A stretch of 64,000 bases of DNA from Nocardia abscessus NBRC 100374 (GCF_000308455.1 NZ_BAFP01000039.1:62001-126000); one strand, 5' to 3'. Shown: positions 26,271 through 35,691, numbered from the stretch's first letter. Made by a program: numbers and translations. Notes: a model not told the origin generated them from the sequence alone.

Positions 26271-28793
26271 ATGGAACCGGAGCGCGGCAGTCCGCATTGG
26301 GAGGCGATCGTCGGCGACAACTGGCCGGAGATCTCGCCGGCGGACTGGAATGCGCTGGAACGCCTCGCGCGAGACGGCGCCGGTGCGTTGGACCTGCTCG
26401 ACGCCGACAGTAAACGCCGCGACTTCGACGAGCGGGTCCGCTCCAGTGCCGGTCTGCAACCGGTCAAGGACGACATGCTGCGGCAAAGCATGAACCCGCA
26501 GTCGTTCGCCGACGCGCTGGAGGCCGCCGCGGACACCTTTCGGGACTTCTCCGACCTGGTGTATCGGACTCGCAACAAGATCCTGGACATCGTCGACGAA
26601 ACCACAGCCAGGATCAGCGCGACCAAGCGCGCGGCCGCGGCGGAGGAGGACGAAGCAGACGCACAGGCCGTCCGGAGCCGGATTCCCGGAATGATCGCCG
26701 CCGCCAGGGATGATGTCGAGGATGTGGTCAAGGCCGCGCTCAGCTCGATCAACCCGCAGGGCCTGCCCAGTTTGGGTTTGATCGCCGACGCGCTGGGGCA
26801 GCCGGGACCGTGGGGGCCGGGCCACAACGATGCGGACGATCACCAACAGCACCGGCCCGCGAGAGACCACTCCGCCGATCCGCGGCGGGACGGACCGCCG
26901 CCGACGAATCCGCCGAAGGACGATGCGCCGGTCGCGGTGTTCCCCGAGAAAACCGACGAACAACCGACTGCCGATCCGGTCGAGTCGCTCCTGCCCGGCG
27001 ACGAACCGGAGGAGCAACCCGGTCCCGTCCGAGCCGAGGACATCCCGGTCGATCCCCCGCCGGCGAGCCCGATACCCGACCAGTACACACCTGGTGGGAC
27101 GACGACCATTCCCGTGCGCGATATGCCTGGCGGATCCCTCGATGACCGGCCGGGCCCGGTCGCCGCGAACAGCCCGCCTCGTGCGCAGGTCACCGACACC
27201 GAGCCCGTAGCTTCGGACCGGGATCTACCGGCGGACGGCGACCATCAGGACGAGTCCGGTTCGGAGGTGCGGGATTCGAACGAAAGGGGTTCGGAGGCCT
27301 CGGCCGATGAAACCGAATCCGCGACCCGAGACCGGAACACCACCGTATCGGCGGCCGAATCGCACGACGCTACGGCATCGGACCAGTACGCCACATCGGC
27401 TGCGTCCGTGGCCGACTCGGCCACGTCCGTGCCGCCGCCTTTGATTCTTCCTCCGCCCGTGGTGGCGCCGCCCGCGTCCATCGCACCACCGGTGCCTGCC
27501 GCATCGGCCAATACCGTCGGCCCGGTGGTCTCCGCTCCGGCGGCGCAGGCCGGCTCGGGCCCGCCACCGGTGCAGGCCAAGCAGACGCCGCCGAGTGAAT
27601 CACGTGGACCGGCTGTCACGCCCAAGGTCACCACGGGGAGTGCGGGGCCGCCTCCTGGTGTCGGCGGCGCAAGCAAAGGGCTGCCGCCGGAGCGGAACGA
27701 GCAACGCGCGGGCGGCGGGAAGGACGAGGCCGAGGGTAGTGACGAGTCGATCCGCGCTGTGGTCGGCGCGGCTATGACGTCGGCAGCCGCCCCGGCATTC
27801 GTGCTGGGCGAACGAGTGGACGGCGACTTGGTGCTCGCCCGGACCTTGCTGAGCGGGATTCTGGCCGCGGGTGGTGACACGGTGCTCGGGCTCGGGTGGG
27901 CGGTTTCGGTGATGCGCCATCCGAGCGGTATCAGTGCGTTCGTCACTTCGAACGAGGGCCGCGGTTGGCTGCCCGCCGGGCTGTATCTGCCGCGCGAGCT
28001 TTCGACTCCCTGGGTGTGGGAGGTCTCCGAAGGAAATGCCTGGGAGGGTGTGGGTGACCCCGCGCGCGTGCTGGCGGAGTTCGCGATCGCGTGGGGACGT
28101 AAGTCCGGCGCTCGGTTGACCGCCGTCGTCGCGTCGGGAGAAATCGATGCCGACCTGCGGCGGCAGTTGGGCGAAGTGCCGATCGAGGGCGAAGTGGCCG
28201 CCTCGTCGGCGATGGACTTCAGCGCTCCGAGGCCGAGTCTGGTCGACCGTCTCGAACTGGTGGGGGCCCCGGCACTGGTGCAGCGGGCCGTGACGACACC
28301 GGAAGCGGAGATCGTCGCGCGCCGATGGGACTTGGCTTCGGACGCGCATGTCCGCGTGCACAAAGCCGGTCTGGGCTCCCCGGCCGCGCTGGGGGCGCCC
28401 GCTGTTCGCGAGCGGATCCTCACCGCGCTGCGGCAGCGGCGCGAGGTGCCGCAGGAGTGGTGGGAAGAGCTCCGGGATGCCGACGACTTGCTCACCGCGA
28501 CGATGCTGTCGCGGCGCGCCGATGTGTCCAGGGTCGCGCTGGGGGAGTTGCGTGCCGAACAATCCGACGGACGGTACGCGTCGGAGATGAGCGCACTGCG
28601 CGCCATGGTCTTCGAGCGCCGGTGTGACGAATTGGTGCTGTTGCTGGCGGAGCCCGCGACACGCCAGAGTCTGCGCGACGCGGTGTATGCGCACGCGCAG
28701 ATCGTGGGACACCCGGCGTTCGTCGCTCCGGATCCCGCCCCCACCGGCGGTCCGGCTCGCCGCCCGACGATCACGGCGGGGCCAGACCGCTGA
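26271..28793 (+). CDS. large ESX-associated protein, paralogous C-terminal domain copy 1
   Basis: An 840-residue protein in three parts. Residues 1-165 are helical (FADALEAAADTFRDFSDLVYRTRNKILDIVDE). Residues 170-500 are disordered Pro/Asp/Ser/Glu-rich sequence. Residues 505-825 are a globular domain shared with the product of 28944-30863: VDGDLVLARTLLSGILAAGG, SNEGRGWLPAGLYLPRELS, WEELRDADDLLTATML, FERRCDELVLLLAEPATRQ. This domain resembles the DUF5631/DUF5632 region of the M. tuberculosis ESX-2-linked protein Rv3899c, as I recall it. No YxxxD is evident in this copy. Enzymatic function unknown. Confidence 0.72.
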   Translation: MEPERGSPHWEAIVGDNWPEISPADWNALERLARDGAGALDLLDADSKRRDFDERVRSSAGLQPVKDDMLRQSMNPQSFADALEAAADTFRDFSDLVYRTRNKILDIVDETTARISATKRAAAAEEDEADAQAVRSRIPGMIAAARDDVEDVVKAALSSINPQGLPSLGLIADALGQPGPWGPGHNDADDHQQHRPARDHSADPRRDGPPPTNPPKDDAPVAVFPEKTDEQPTADPVESLLPGDEPEEQPGPVRAEDIPVDPPPASPIPDQYTPGGTTTIPVRDMPGGSLDDRPGPVAANSPPRAQVTDTEPVASDRDLPADGDHQDESGSEVRDSNERGSEASADETESATRDRNTTVSAAESHDATASDQYATSAASVADSATSVPPPLILPPPVVAPPASIAPPVPAASANTVGPVVSAPAAQAGSGPPPVQAKQTPPSESRGPAVTPKVTTGSAGPPPGVGGASKGLPPERNEQRAGGGKDEAEGSDESIRAVVGAAMTSAAAPAFVLGERVDGDLVLARTLLSGILAAGGDTVLGLGWAVSVMRHPSGISAFVTSNEGRGWLPAGLYLPRELSTPWVWEVSEGNAWEGVGDPARVLAEFAIAWGRKSGARLTAVVASGEIDADLRRQLGEVPIEGEVAASSAMDFSAPRPSLVDRLELVGAPALVQRAVTTPEAEIVARRWDLASDAHVRVHKAGLGSPAALGAPAVRERILTALRQRREVPQEWWEELRDADDLLTATMLSRRADVSRVALGELRAEQSDGRYASEMSALRAMVFERRCDELVLLLAEPATRQSLRDAVYAHAQIVGHPAFVAPDPAPTGGPARRPTITAGPDR

Positions 28794-28881
28794 GCAGAAC
28801 GGAGCCACTGCGTCGATACGTCGAAAAGCGTCGCAAGGAAACGTGCTAGCGCGCCTCGACGACTCGGCCACCGCAACATGC

Positions 28882-28897
28882 TCCCCATAGCTGGGAA
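28882..28897. promoter_or_regulatory. palindrome A, site 3
   Basis: TCCCCATAGCTGGGAA, 47 bp before the ATG of the next gene. GATCGACAATGG follows after one G, giving the same putative -10 GACAAT as sites 2 and 4. Confidence 0.72.
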
Positions 28898-28943
28898 GGA
28901 TCGACAATGGGGGGACGTGTGGTGGGAAAGGATCTGATCGAGC

Positions 28944-30863
28944 ATGCCGAACGGGATGGAAATCGACCCTGCGGTTTTGCGTCATCTGCGCGACCAACAC
29001 CTCCGGGTCGGCGACGATATCATGAAATGGGCCGAACCGCCGACGGAGTGGCTCGCGAACTTCCTGCCCACCTACGGCAAGATCGCATATCCGGTCTACG
29101 AAGCTCTGGAGCGGTACTACGACGCCCGGCAGCGTGCGGGCGAGGCCCTGGCCGCTGAACACTTCCGCACCGCCGAGTCGTTGGATGCGTCCGCGAACGC
29201 CTACGAACAAGCCGACGACGATTTCGCCAGTCAGATCCGGCAGGCGGGCGGCGATACCGCTCAGCCCTCCTTCACGGGCCCGGTCGGAACCTCTACCGAC
29301 CCCCTCGGCCCGAGCGGGCCGACCCCGCCGTTCACTCCGCCGCCCGGCGGGCCGCCCAGTGGCCCTGTCTCATCGGCCCCCGATTCGGTCGGTCCCGACG
29401 GAACTCAGAACAATCCGCTGGGTACTTCGCCCGGTGGCCCGAACGCAGCGGGGCCGAACGGAACGTCGGCGTCTCCGTCGGCTACGGGATTGCCTGGTCC
29501 GGTCACCGCGCCGACGGACTCGGTCGGCACCAACGGCACGCCGAACGCGACCGGGACCACACCGGGTGGGCCGTCGAGCACCGGCGTGACAGCGCCGACG
29601 GCGGGCGGCATGCCGCCCGCCGGGGTGGGGCCGCTCACTTCCGGTGCGGACGACCGTGGGTCGACACAGCCGCCCAGCGGCGCGACGGGGCGTACAGACC
29701 TGCCCCCCATGCCCGTACCGGTCTCGAGTCCATTCGCCGCCGCTGTCGCCTCGGCGAAGGACAAGGAGGCCGAACCCTCGTACATGGTGGGCAACCCGGT
29801 GAACGACGACCTGGTACTGGCCAGGACGCTGCTCGGCAGCGTGCTCGCCGCCGTGGACTCTCCGGTGGGTATGGCGTGGGCGGTCGCGGTGATGCGAGGT
29901 CCCGGGGGGACGGGCATATTCATCACTTCGAACGAAGGCCGTGGTTGGCTGCCCGCCGGGCTGTTCCTGCCCCGTGAGGTCTCCACCCCGTGGAACTGGG
30001 ACGAACTGCTCGCAGCGGACGACGGCAGCGGATCGCCGTGGGAGGGTGTCACGGACCCGGCCCGGGTGTTGGCCGAATTCGGCCTGGCCTGGGGTGCGAA
30101 GGCGAACGCGCAACTGTCGGCCCTCGTATCGTCCGGACCGATCGACCCCGGCCTGCGTTCCCGATTCGGTGAGGCGGCGATGGAAGGACTCGTCGGTCCG
30201 TCCTACGACGTCGACCTGCGCGAGTTCACCCCGGACACCGCCGACAGGCTCGGTCTGGCCGGTTCGATCCCAGGCTTGGAACATGTCTCGTCGGTACCCG
30301 ACGCGCAGGTGCGATCCCGGTGTGTGGAACTCGCCGCGGATGCGCACGGGCAAGTCGGACGCTCCGGATCGGCACCCGCGGAAGCGGCCACGGCACGCCG
30401 GGTTCGGGAAAGAATCCTCGCCGAACTGCAAGCCGGAAGAACCGTGCCACGCGAACTGTGGGACGAACTGCGCGACGCCGACGATCTGCTGGCGGCCTCG
30501 ATGCTCGGGCAGCGGGTCGACGTGGGCCGGGTGGAGATCGGGCAGCTGCGGCTCGACGCCGGGGCTTCCCCGTTGCGCAGCATGGTCTTCGAGCGCCGTT
30601 GCAACGAGCTGGTGCTGCTGCTGGCGAACGAACCGAGCAGGCAGACGCTGCGTGACGCCGTCTACGCCCACGAACAGATCACGCTGCATCCGCAATTCGT
30701 CTCGACACCGGCACCCGTGTCCACCGCCGTGCAGCCCGAGCGCGTCACGCGGCCCGCGGCCCCGGCGGTCACCGCGCCCGACGTCGCGGGCGGGCCGCCG
30801 CCCGGCGTCGTAGTCGCGCCGACGACACCACCGCCGTCGGTGGCGCCGCCGGAGCGGTCGTGA
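28944..30863 (+). CDS. ESX substrate-like protein, paralogous C-terminal domain copy 2
   Basis: A 639-residue protein. Residues 1-105 are a helical hairpin of the Esp/EspC type ending ANAYEQADDDF, with YxxxD at Tyr87-Asp91. Residues 110-270 are Pro/Gly/Thr-rich linker with repeated TPGGP and NGT units. Residues 275-600 match the C-terminal domain of the preceding gene along its whole length (SNEGRGWLPAGLFLPREVS, WDELRDADDLLAASML, FERRCNELVLLLANEPSRQ). The pair looks like a duplication in which the N-terminal export module differs. A second in-frame ATG four codons later is possible. Confidence 0.75.
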   Translation: MPNGMEIDPAVLRHLRDQHLRVGDDIMKWAEPPTEWLANFLPTYGKIAYPVYEALERYYDARQRAGEALAAEHFRTAESLDASANAYEQADDDFASQIRQAGGDTAQPSFTGPVGTSTDPLGPSGPTPPFTPPPGGPPSGPVSSAPDSVGPDGTQNNPLGTSPGGPNAAGPNGTSASPSATGLPGPVTAPTDSVGTNGTPNATGTTPGGPSSTGVTAPTAGGMPPAGVGPLTSGADDRGSTQPPSGATGRTDLPPMPVPVSSPFAAAVASAKDKEAEPSYMVGNPVNDDLVLARTLLGSVLAAVDSPVGMAWAVAVMRGPGGTGIFITSNEGRGWLPAGLFLPREVSTPWNWDELLAADDGSGSPWEGVTDPARVLAEFGLAWGAKANAQLSALVSSGPIDPGLRSRFGEAAMEGLVGPSYDVDLREFTPDTADRLGLAGSIPGLEHVSSVPDAQVRSRCVELAADAHGQVGRSGSAPAEAATARRVRERILAELQAGRTVPRELWDELRDADDLLAASMLGQRVDVGRVEIGQLRLDAGASPLRSMVFERRCNELVLLLANEPSRQTLRDAVYAHEQITLHPQFVSTPAPVSTAVQPERVTRPAAPAVTAPDVAGGPPPGVVVAPTTPPPSVAPPERS

Positions 30864-31370
30864 AGGTGACACGGGGGTAAGAGATCCGGCGTATCCGGGT
30901 CACGGCACGGTGGTTTCCTCCTGCGCCGCGACCTGGATCGCAGCCGATTCCCCGACAGGACGGACCCTCAGCGGTGCGATGACAGATGTTTTGCAGCGCT
31001 TCGGCCGCAACCGTGGCCGGGATCGGCAGGACGGGGCTGGGGGACAAGAGGCGATCCTGTGACGGCAACAGCCCCCGGCAGCGGAATTCGCCGACCAGCG
31101 GTGCGGCGAGCCGTGGTGACTGGTCAGCAGCACCGCCCCCGCGCAGCGGACCGCAACGGCTTGCTCCGGCGATGCCGCGAGGCCGACATCGAGTCACCTG
31201 TCGGCGATCCGCGCGACCGGCCGGACCGTTTCCGGGCTCAGTCCATCAGAGCTGCGCGACTGAGGCAACGCTGGGAGTGCGCTCGCCGGAGCCCGCTGCG
31301 CCGTACACGGCGCAGACTGCGGTAGGGGTAACGCTCTGTGGGCCGTACGCGCAGCCCCTCGATACGGCTG
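30864..31370. other. spacer between convergent accessory genes
   Basis: About 500 bp between the stop of the plus-strand paralogue and the stop of the minus-strand helical protein. Open frames on both strands are Arg/Pro-rich and lack starts with ribosome sites. No clear T-tailed hairpin and no copy of either palindrome were found. Confidence 0.45.
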
Positions 31371-32495
31371 CTACGCCTCGATGACGGGACTCGCCTCTTG
31401 GTCCTCTTCGTCATCGACGGCCGCATCCTGCGTGGTCTCTCCTCGGCCCGTCCGATCGGCCGGTGACCCGTCTCGGGTCCGCCGAGCCGGGATCACACCG
31501 GGCACCGCGGCAACCGCGGGAGCCGGACTCTGCTCGCCGGGCGGCGCGGTATTCGCAGCCGGAGCCGCGTTGGGGTCGCCGGACTGCGGGGCGGCAGGTT
31601 GAGCGTTCGGAGGCCCCGCGGGCGGCGCGGCGGCCGCGTTCTGATTGCCCGGCGGAGTCTGGCCAGGTTGTCCGGGAGCGCCGTTGTTCTGGTTCTCCTC
31701 AGCCTTCTTGGCCTTGTCCTCTTCGGCTTTCTGCATCATTTCCGGGATCTGCTGGACCAGCGGCATCGCCGCCATCGGCAGCATCGCGAGCATTGGAAGC
31801 AGTGAAGCCAAGCTACTGGCTATATCGCCGCCGCCACCACCGCCGGCCTGGCCACCTCCGGCCTGGCCGCCACCTCCGGCCTGGCCGCCACCGGAATTGT
31901 TTTTTCCGCCGCCGTTCGCCATGTCCTCGTTGAGGTCGGCGATCGCGGTGACCTTGTCGTACACCGCCTCTACGGCGGCGGCGACCGCCTTGAGCAGGGG
32001 GAGTTCCTGAGCGGCTTTCAGTTTGGCGGTGCCCGCGGCCTTCAGCTTCGTGTTGAGCTCGCCCACGATGGTCTTGATGGAACGCAGAGCCTGTACTTGC
32101 TCGGCGGCTACCGTGACGGAGGTCTTGACCACCTGATCGTCCATCTGCAGCAACTTCAGCTGCCTGGCCTCGACCTTGTCGATGGTCTTGCGATATGCCT
32201 CGTCCGCCTCGCCTTTGCCGAGCGTTTCGTAGACGGCGGGCTTGAGCAGGTCGGCGACTGCCGGCGGTGGAGTGGTCATGCCACGGCCGAGCAGATCCAC
32301 GGCGGTCTGAATAGCGGTGTCGGCCAGGGCGATGAAGGCGCGCAAGCCTTCCGAAGCGCCGGGCGGGCAATGCAGATCCACCAGCCAGAAGTGCTTGACC
32401 TCGGAGGCGACCTTTGCCACGGGGGTGGCCGCCACGGGGGTGGATGTCAGCGTCGCCGTTTTCTCGGCTTCGGTTTTCGTCGCCGTTGGAGCCAT
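31371..32495 (-). CDS. helical ESX-accessory protein with Gly/Pro-rich tail
   Basis: A 374-residue protein. Residues 30-195 are helical, and RSIKTIVGELNTKLKAAG (138-155) matches the core of the helical domain of the three wall hydrolases here, but no catalytic domain follows. Instead there is a GGGQAGGGGQAGGG linker, a hydrophobic SLASLLPMLAMLPMAAMPLV stretch and a Pro/Ala/Asn-rich acidic tail. I start at ATG 32495 because the upstream in-frame ATG at 32528 coincides with the putative -10 box (GACAATG) of palindrome A site 4. It could be a non-enzymatic partner of the hydrolases. Confidence 0.7.
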   Translation of the reverse strand: MAPTATKTEAEKTATLTSTPVAATPVAKVASEVKHFWLVDLHCPPGASEGLRAFIALADTAIQTAVDLLGRGMTTPPPAVADLLKPAVYETLGKGEADEAYRKTIDKVEARQLKLLQMDDQVVKTSVTVAAEQVQALRSIKTIVGELNTKLKAAGTAKLKAAQELPLLKAVAAAVEAVYDKVTAIADLNEDMANGGGKNNSGGGQAGGGGQAGGGQAGGGGGGDIASSLASLLPMLAMLPMAAMPLVQQIPEMMQKAEEDKAKKAEENQNNGAPGQPGQTPPGNQNAAAAPPAGPPNAQPAAPQSGDPNAAPAANTAPPGEQSPAPAVAAVPGVIPARRTRDGSPADRTGRGETTQDAAVDDEEDQEASPVIEA

Positions 32496-32537
32496 GCCCT
32501 CGCCACCGCCTCTCAGGAGTTCCCCCATTGTCTCGGA

Positions 32538-32553
32538 TTCCCGATTCTGGGAA
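32538..32553. promoter_or_regulatory. palindrome A, site 4 (leftward gene)
   Basis: On the minus strand TTCCCAGAATCGGGAA, then TCCGAGACAATG. It is 43 bp before the chosen start of the leftward gene. Sites 4 and 5 lie 21 bp apart in one divergent promoter region. Confidence 0.72.
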
Positions 32554-32574
32554 GTAGTGCATAGTTCGATCACC

Positions 32575-32590
32575 CACCCATGAATGGGAA
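32575..32590. promoter_or_regulatory. palindrome A, site 5 (rightward gene)
   Basis: CACCCATGAATGGGAA, two mismatches in the left arm and a perfect right arm, 82 bp before the NlpC/P60 gene at 32672. Confidence 0.6.
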
Positions 32591-32671
32591 TACGAGCGAA
32601 TCGGGGCGGGCGACACAATAGCTAGGAGAATGTGAGAGGCGGTCGGTGATGAGCGATGACGAGTCGGTCGA

Positions 32672-33619
32672 ATGGCGCCGGCACTGACGAACGATTTGGA
32701 CGGAGTGCTTCGATCGCTGGTCGCGCTGTACGGCGATGGTCAGCCTGCCGGACAGGCGGCGAGCGTTACCCAAGCCCTTGCCGCTGACCTGCGTGCCCAT
32801 TCCGGGGCGGTGGCGCTGCGATATGGCGAGGCGCAGGGAATGCAGCTTGCGGTCGCGGAATCGCATGCGGGCAAAGACGGCATCGTGCGCAAAGCGGTCG
32901 GCGAATCCGGTGACGGAACCGTCAACGGACGTGGCCGCCTGACCAACCACATCGCGGATTTCCAGGCACGGATGCAGGCGATCGCCTCCGTGGGCGATAC
33001 CCGTTTCAGTGGTCCCGCGCTGCTCGACGCCGCGCAGACCACCATCTCCAATGCCACGAAGCAGGTCAATGCCGACGTCGTGGCGGCTCGGCAGCAGGCC
33101 GCGCAGATCATGCCGCCCGCCGTGCCGGCGACGCGGCAGGCACGGCACGGCACCGCGCCGCGCCGACGGCGCCGAACGCGATCCAGGACCAGATCCGCTT
33201 CACGGCTGCGCCGCAACAGCGGGGTGCGCTCGGACGGGACGCTGGGAGGCAGCGCCGTATCGGCCGCCAGCAACTGGCTCGGCACACCCTACGTCTGGGG
33301 CGGGGGAGGTGCGGGCGGGCCGAGCGGCGGCGGCTTCGACTGCTCAGGACTCACGCAATACGCGATCGCCCAGGCCAGCAATGGGGAAGTGGTGCTGCCC
33401 CGCACTACATACGAGCAGATCTACAGCGGGGTTCGGGTGCACCCGGACGACGTGCGTGCTGGAGACCTGGTGTTCCCCGGTTCATCCTTCAGCACCAGAG
33501 GACCGGAGCACGTGCAGCTCGCCGCGGGCAACGGCATGGTCATAGAGGCGCCGTACACCGGCTCGGTGGTGAAGTGGTCCCGTATGGACAGCAACTCCGT
33601 CGTCGTGCGGGTGCTGTGA
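32672..33619 (+). CDS. NlpC/P60 peptidoglycan endopeptidase, second copy
   Basis: A 315-residue enzyme. Residues 5-150 are the helical domain shared with the other hydrolases (LTNDLDGVLRSLVALYG; DFQARMQAIASVGDTRFSG). A very basic linker (PRRRRRTRSRTRSASRLRR, about 165-185) follows, then NlpC/P60 with Cys224 in FDCSGL and His280 in EHVQLAAGNGM. The catalytic dyad is intact. No Sec signal; the helical head may be the export signal. The ribosome site is weak. The next gene begins 29 bp later after a strong GGGGGAGG. Confidence 0.82.
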   Translation: MAPALTNDLDGVLRSLVALYGDGQPAGQAASVTQALAADLRAHSGAVALRYGEAQGMQLAVAESHAGKDGIVRKAVGESGDGTVNGRGRLTNHIADFQARMQAIASVGDTRFSGPALLDAAQTTISNATKQVNADVVAARQQAAQIMPPAVPATRQARHGTAPRRRRRTRSRTRSASRLRRNSGVRSDGTLGGSAVSAASNWLGTPYVWGGGGAGGPSGGGFDCSGLTQYAIAQASNGEVVLPRTTYEQIYSGVRVHPDDVRAGDLVFPGSSFSTRGPEHVQLAAGNGMVIEAPYTGSVVKWSRMDSNSVVVRVL

Positions 33620-33647
33620 CGCGGTGATCATGGGGGAGGAACACGGC

Positions 33648-35324
33648 GTGGCCATAGACCTTCCCAGCGAGGTCGTGTTCTTCCTGAACATATGCGGAAT
33701 CCCTTACCCGGACATCGACGAGGACGATGTGCGCGCCCTCGCCGGGTATGTCCGAGCCTTCGCCCAACAGGTGCGGGAAACGCACGACTCGGCAACCGGC
33801 GTGATCAATCAGATGGGCGACTTCTACTCGGGCGAGTCGTATCAGCAGCTGGTCGCTACCTGGGCGGGCATGAGCGCCACCCATATGCGGCAACTCGACA
33901 GCGCGTGCGAGATCGTCGGGCAGGCACTCGACGCGGCGGCGACGGTCATCACCGTCGTGAAGGTCGTCGTGCTGGCCGAACTCGCAGCGCTGGCCGCGGC
34001 CTATACCTCGATCCTGCTGACGCCGCCGCTCGCCCCCTCCGCGCCCTTGGTGGCCGCCGCGGCGCGCAGACTGTGCGAGCAGATGTCGCAGTACCTGATC
34101 GGCTACATCATCGCCGAGGTCATCGGTAAGGCGATCGAACCGCTCGAGCAGGCCATCGAAGACATGGTCAAGGGCGTCGTCTACGACGCCACTCGCGATG
34201 CGCTCGACGTCCCTTCCTCGGGCCGGACCCCGCCGCTGCACATCGAGCCCGACGCGGTGCAGCACTTCGCGAAGGTGCTCGACGACCACGCCGACGACAT
34301 CCTGCAGCACGCGGCGACCTTCGCCGCGAACGTGTCGACACTCGACTTCACCAGGCCATCGCGATTCGACGCCACCGAGTACTCGGCTGTGCCGGACGCG
34401 AAGCCGCCTGTCGGTCCCACCACACCCGGCGACGAAGCCCCGTTGCGCCCGCGCGATCACCCCGGGTCGCGGGTCGATCCGAACGCTCCGGTCCGGCCGA
34501 GCGACTCCGCCGCCGACCACCCCCACGACACGCGCGTCCCGGTCGCCTCGAACGCGGTCGGCGCCAGCGAGAAGGCTGCCGGCTTCGCGGGCGATCCGGG
34601 TGCACGGACCGGCGCCACGGATTCGTCGGCTCCGGATTCGTCGGCTCCGCAGGTGGCGGCGGAGCACCGCAACTCGATCACGGACGCCGCGCGAAACTCG
34701 CCGGTGCCGGTTGGGATTCAGAACGACCCATCTGCGGACGCGGCGGGACGACCGCCGGGAACCGGGACGCCGCATTCGGTATCCGCGGTCGCCGCTTCCG
34801 ACACCGGAACACGCCACGCGGCAGTCGCCGATTCGGCGAGGTCGGCTCACGAGGCGGGGATCCACCGGACCGGCTCGGCAGCCGAGGCGGCTTCGGCCGC
34901 GGAGCATCCGGCGGTCGAGGGCTCGCTCCAGGGCGGACCACTGGGCGTCGCGCCCACCGCGCAGCAGAGCACAGGGGCTGCGACTACCCCTTGGAGGCGC
35001 ACCGGGCAGCAGTCGGCTACCTCGAATGCTCTGCCGCTCGAGGCCGAACGTCCGGCGAAGGTCGCTCCGAAAGGGCGTCGGCCCGCGGTCACGCCATGGG
35101 CCGAAGCGCGCCGCGCCCGCGAGGTTCCCGCCGTGGTGCACGCTCCCGTCATCGATGGGCCCCCGATGCCGGCGTTACGGGAGAAGGACGCCGAAGCGGG
35201 CAGCGCCGAGAACGCCGGTCCGGTTCACGCGAAGCCCGCGCCCTCGAGGGCCACGGCCCCGCCTTCCGCTCGGATGGACTCACTGGATGCCCAGGCCGGC
35301 GAGGCGCGATCCACCGCCCGGTAG
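33648..35324 (+). CDS. WXG100-like (CpnT-type N-terminal domain) protein with disordered tail
   Basis: A 558-residue protein. The first 210 residues match the N-terminal domain found in CpnT-like and polymorphic-toxin T7SS substrates: AIDLPSEVVFFLNICGIPYP, DIDEDDVRALAGYVRAFAQQV, GDFYSGESYQQLVATW. A long hydrophobic helix (AATVITVVKVVVLAELAALAAAY) follows. Residues 230-558 are low-complexity Ala/Pro/Ser/Asp with repeats DSSAPDSSAPQ and no toxin domain. GTG 33648 has an ideal ribosome site; the open frame begins 8 codons earlier. CpnT itself lies near ESX-2 in M. tuberculosis (Rv3903c), which supports kinship. Confidence 0.72.
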   Translation: MAIDLPSEVVFFLNICGIPYPDIDEDDVRALAGYVRAFAQQVRETHDSATGVINQMGDFYSGESYQQLVATWAGMSATHMRQLDSACEIVGQALDAAATVITVVKVVVLAELAALAAAYTSILLTPPLAPSAPLVAAAARRLCEQMSQYLIGYIIAEVIGKAIEPLEQAIEDMVKGVVYDATRDALDVPSSGRTPPLHIEPDAVQHFAKVLDDHADDILQHAATFAANVSTLDFTRPSRFDATEYSAVPDAKPPVGPTTPGDEAPLRPRDHPGSRVDPNAPVRPSDSAADHPHDTRVPVASNAVGASEKAAGFAGDPGARTGATDSSAPDSSAPQVAAEHRNSITDAARNSPVPVGIQNDPSADAAGRPPGTGTPHSVSAVAASDTGTRHAAVADSARSAHEAGIHRTGSAAEAASAAEHPAVEGSLQGGPLGVAPTAQQSTGAATTPWRRTGQQSATSNALPLEAERPAKVAPKGRRPAVTPWAEARRAREVPAVVHAPVIDGPPMPALREKDAEAGSAENAGPVHAKPAPSRATAPPSARMDSLDAQAGEARSTAR

Positions 35325-35335
35325 GGCACGCGAAA

Positions 35336-35367
35336 GAGACCCGTTCCCAGGGGCGGGAACGAGTCTC
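35336..35367 (+). terminator. hairpin after the CpnT-type gene (also matches palindrome A)
   Basis: A 13-bp stem with one mismatch (35336-35348 with 35355-35367, arms GAGACCCGTTCCC and GGGAACGAGTCTC) and a 6-nt loop, 12 bp after the stop codon. Its centre also fits TTCCCA-N4-CGGGAA. Position after a gene and the long stem favour a terminator, though there is no T tract. Confidence 0.5.
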
Positions 35368-35442
35368 GAAGTCGTAGTGGTGAGAGTGGTAAACGTAGTC
35401 ACAACCCGGAGGTTGCTATATACCTCGGGTCTCCTACCCCCG

Positions 35443-35478
35443 CAACGGCCGGTGACCTGCCGGTGCCACCGGCCGTTG
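35443..35478. terminator. perfect 12-bp stem-loop
   Basis: CAACGGCCGGTG (35443-35454) pairs fully with CACCGGCCGTTG (35467-35478) around a 12-nt loop, followed by CTTTGGG. It may terminate rightward transcription from the accessory genes and leftward transcription from the promoter at 35.7 kb. Confidence 0.55.
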
Positions 35479-35558
35479 CTTTGGGTTCAGATCGTCGGGA
35501 TGAGGGACCGGCGATCTGTGTTCAGACAGTACCCTCTTCTGTCGGAACGTTCAATAGT

Positions 35559-35578
35559 GTGCACTTAAATAGCGGCAA
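35559..35578. promoter_or_regulatory. palindrome B copy, degenerate
   Basis: GTGCACTTAAATAGCGGCAA; the right arm TAGCGGCA is good and the left arm has two changes. It lies about 135 bp from the better copy at 35695. Confidence 0.35.
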
Positions 35579-35691
35579 GAAATTTTCGGAACTACCGGTG
35601 ACCTGCTGCGCGGCGGCTGGTGGACCGGATCGCGGCTGGCCAGCCGCCGCCGAAGGGTCGTCCGTGGGGGATGATCGCCGACCCCGAAGTA

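Noticed and set aside
35344..35359. TTCCCA-GGGG-CGGGAA, an eleventh palindrome A match
   Set aside because: It is the centre of a longer 13-bp hairpin just after a stop codon and far from any start codon, so I treat it as a terminator.
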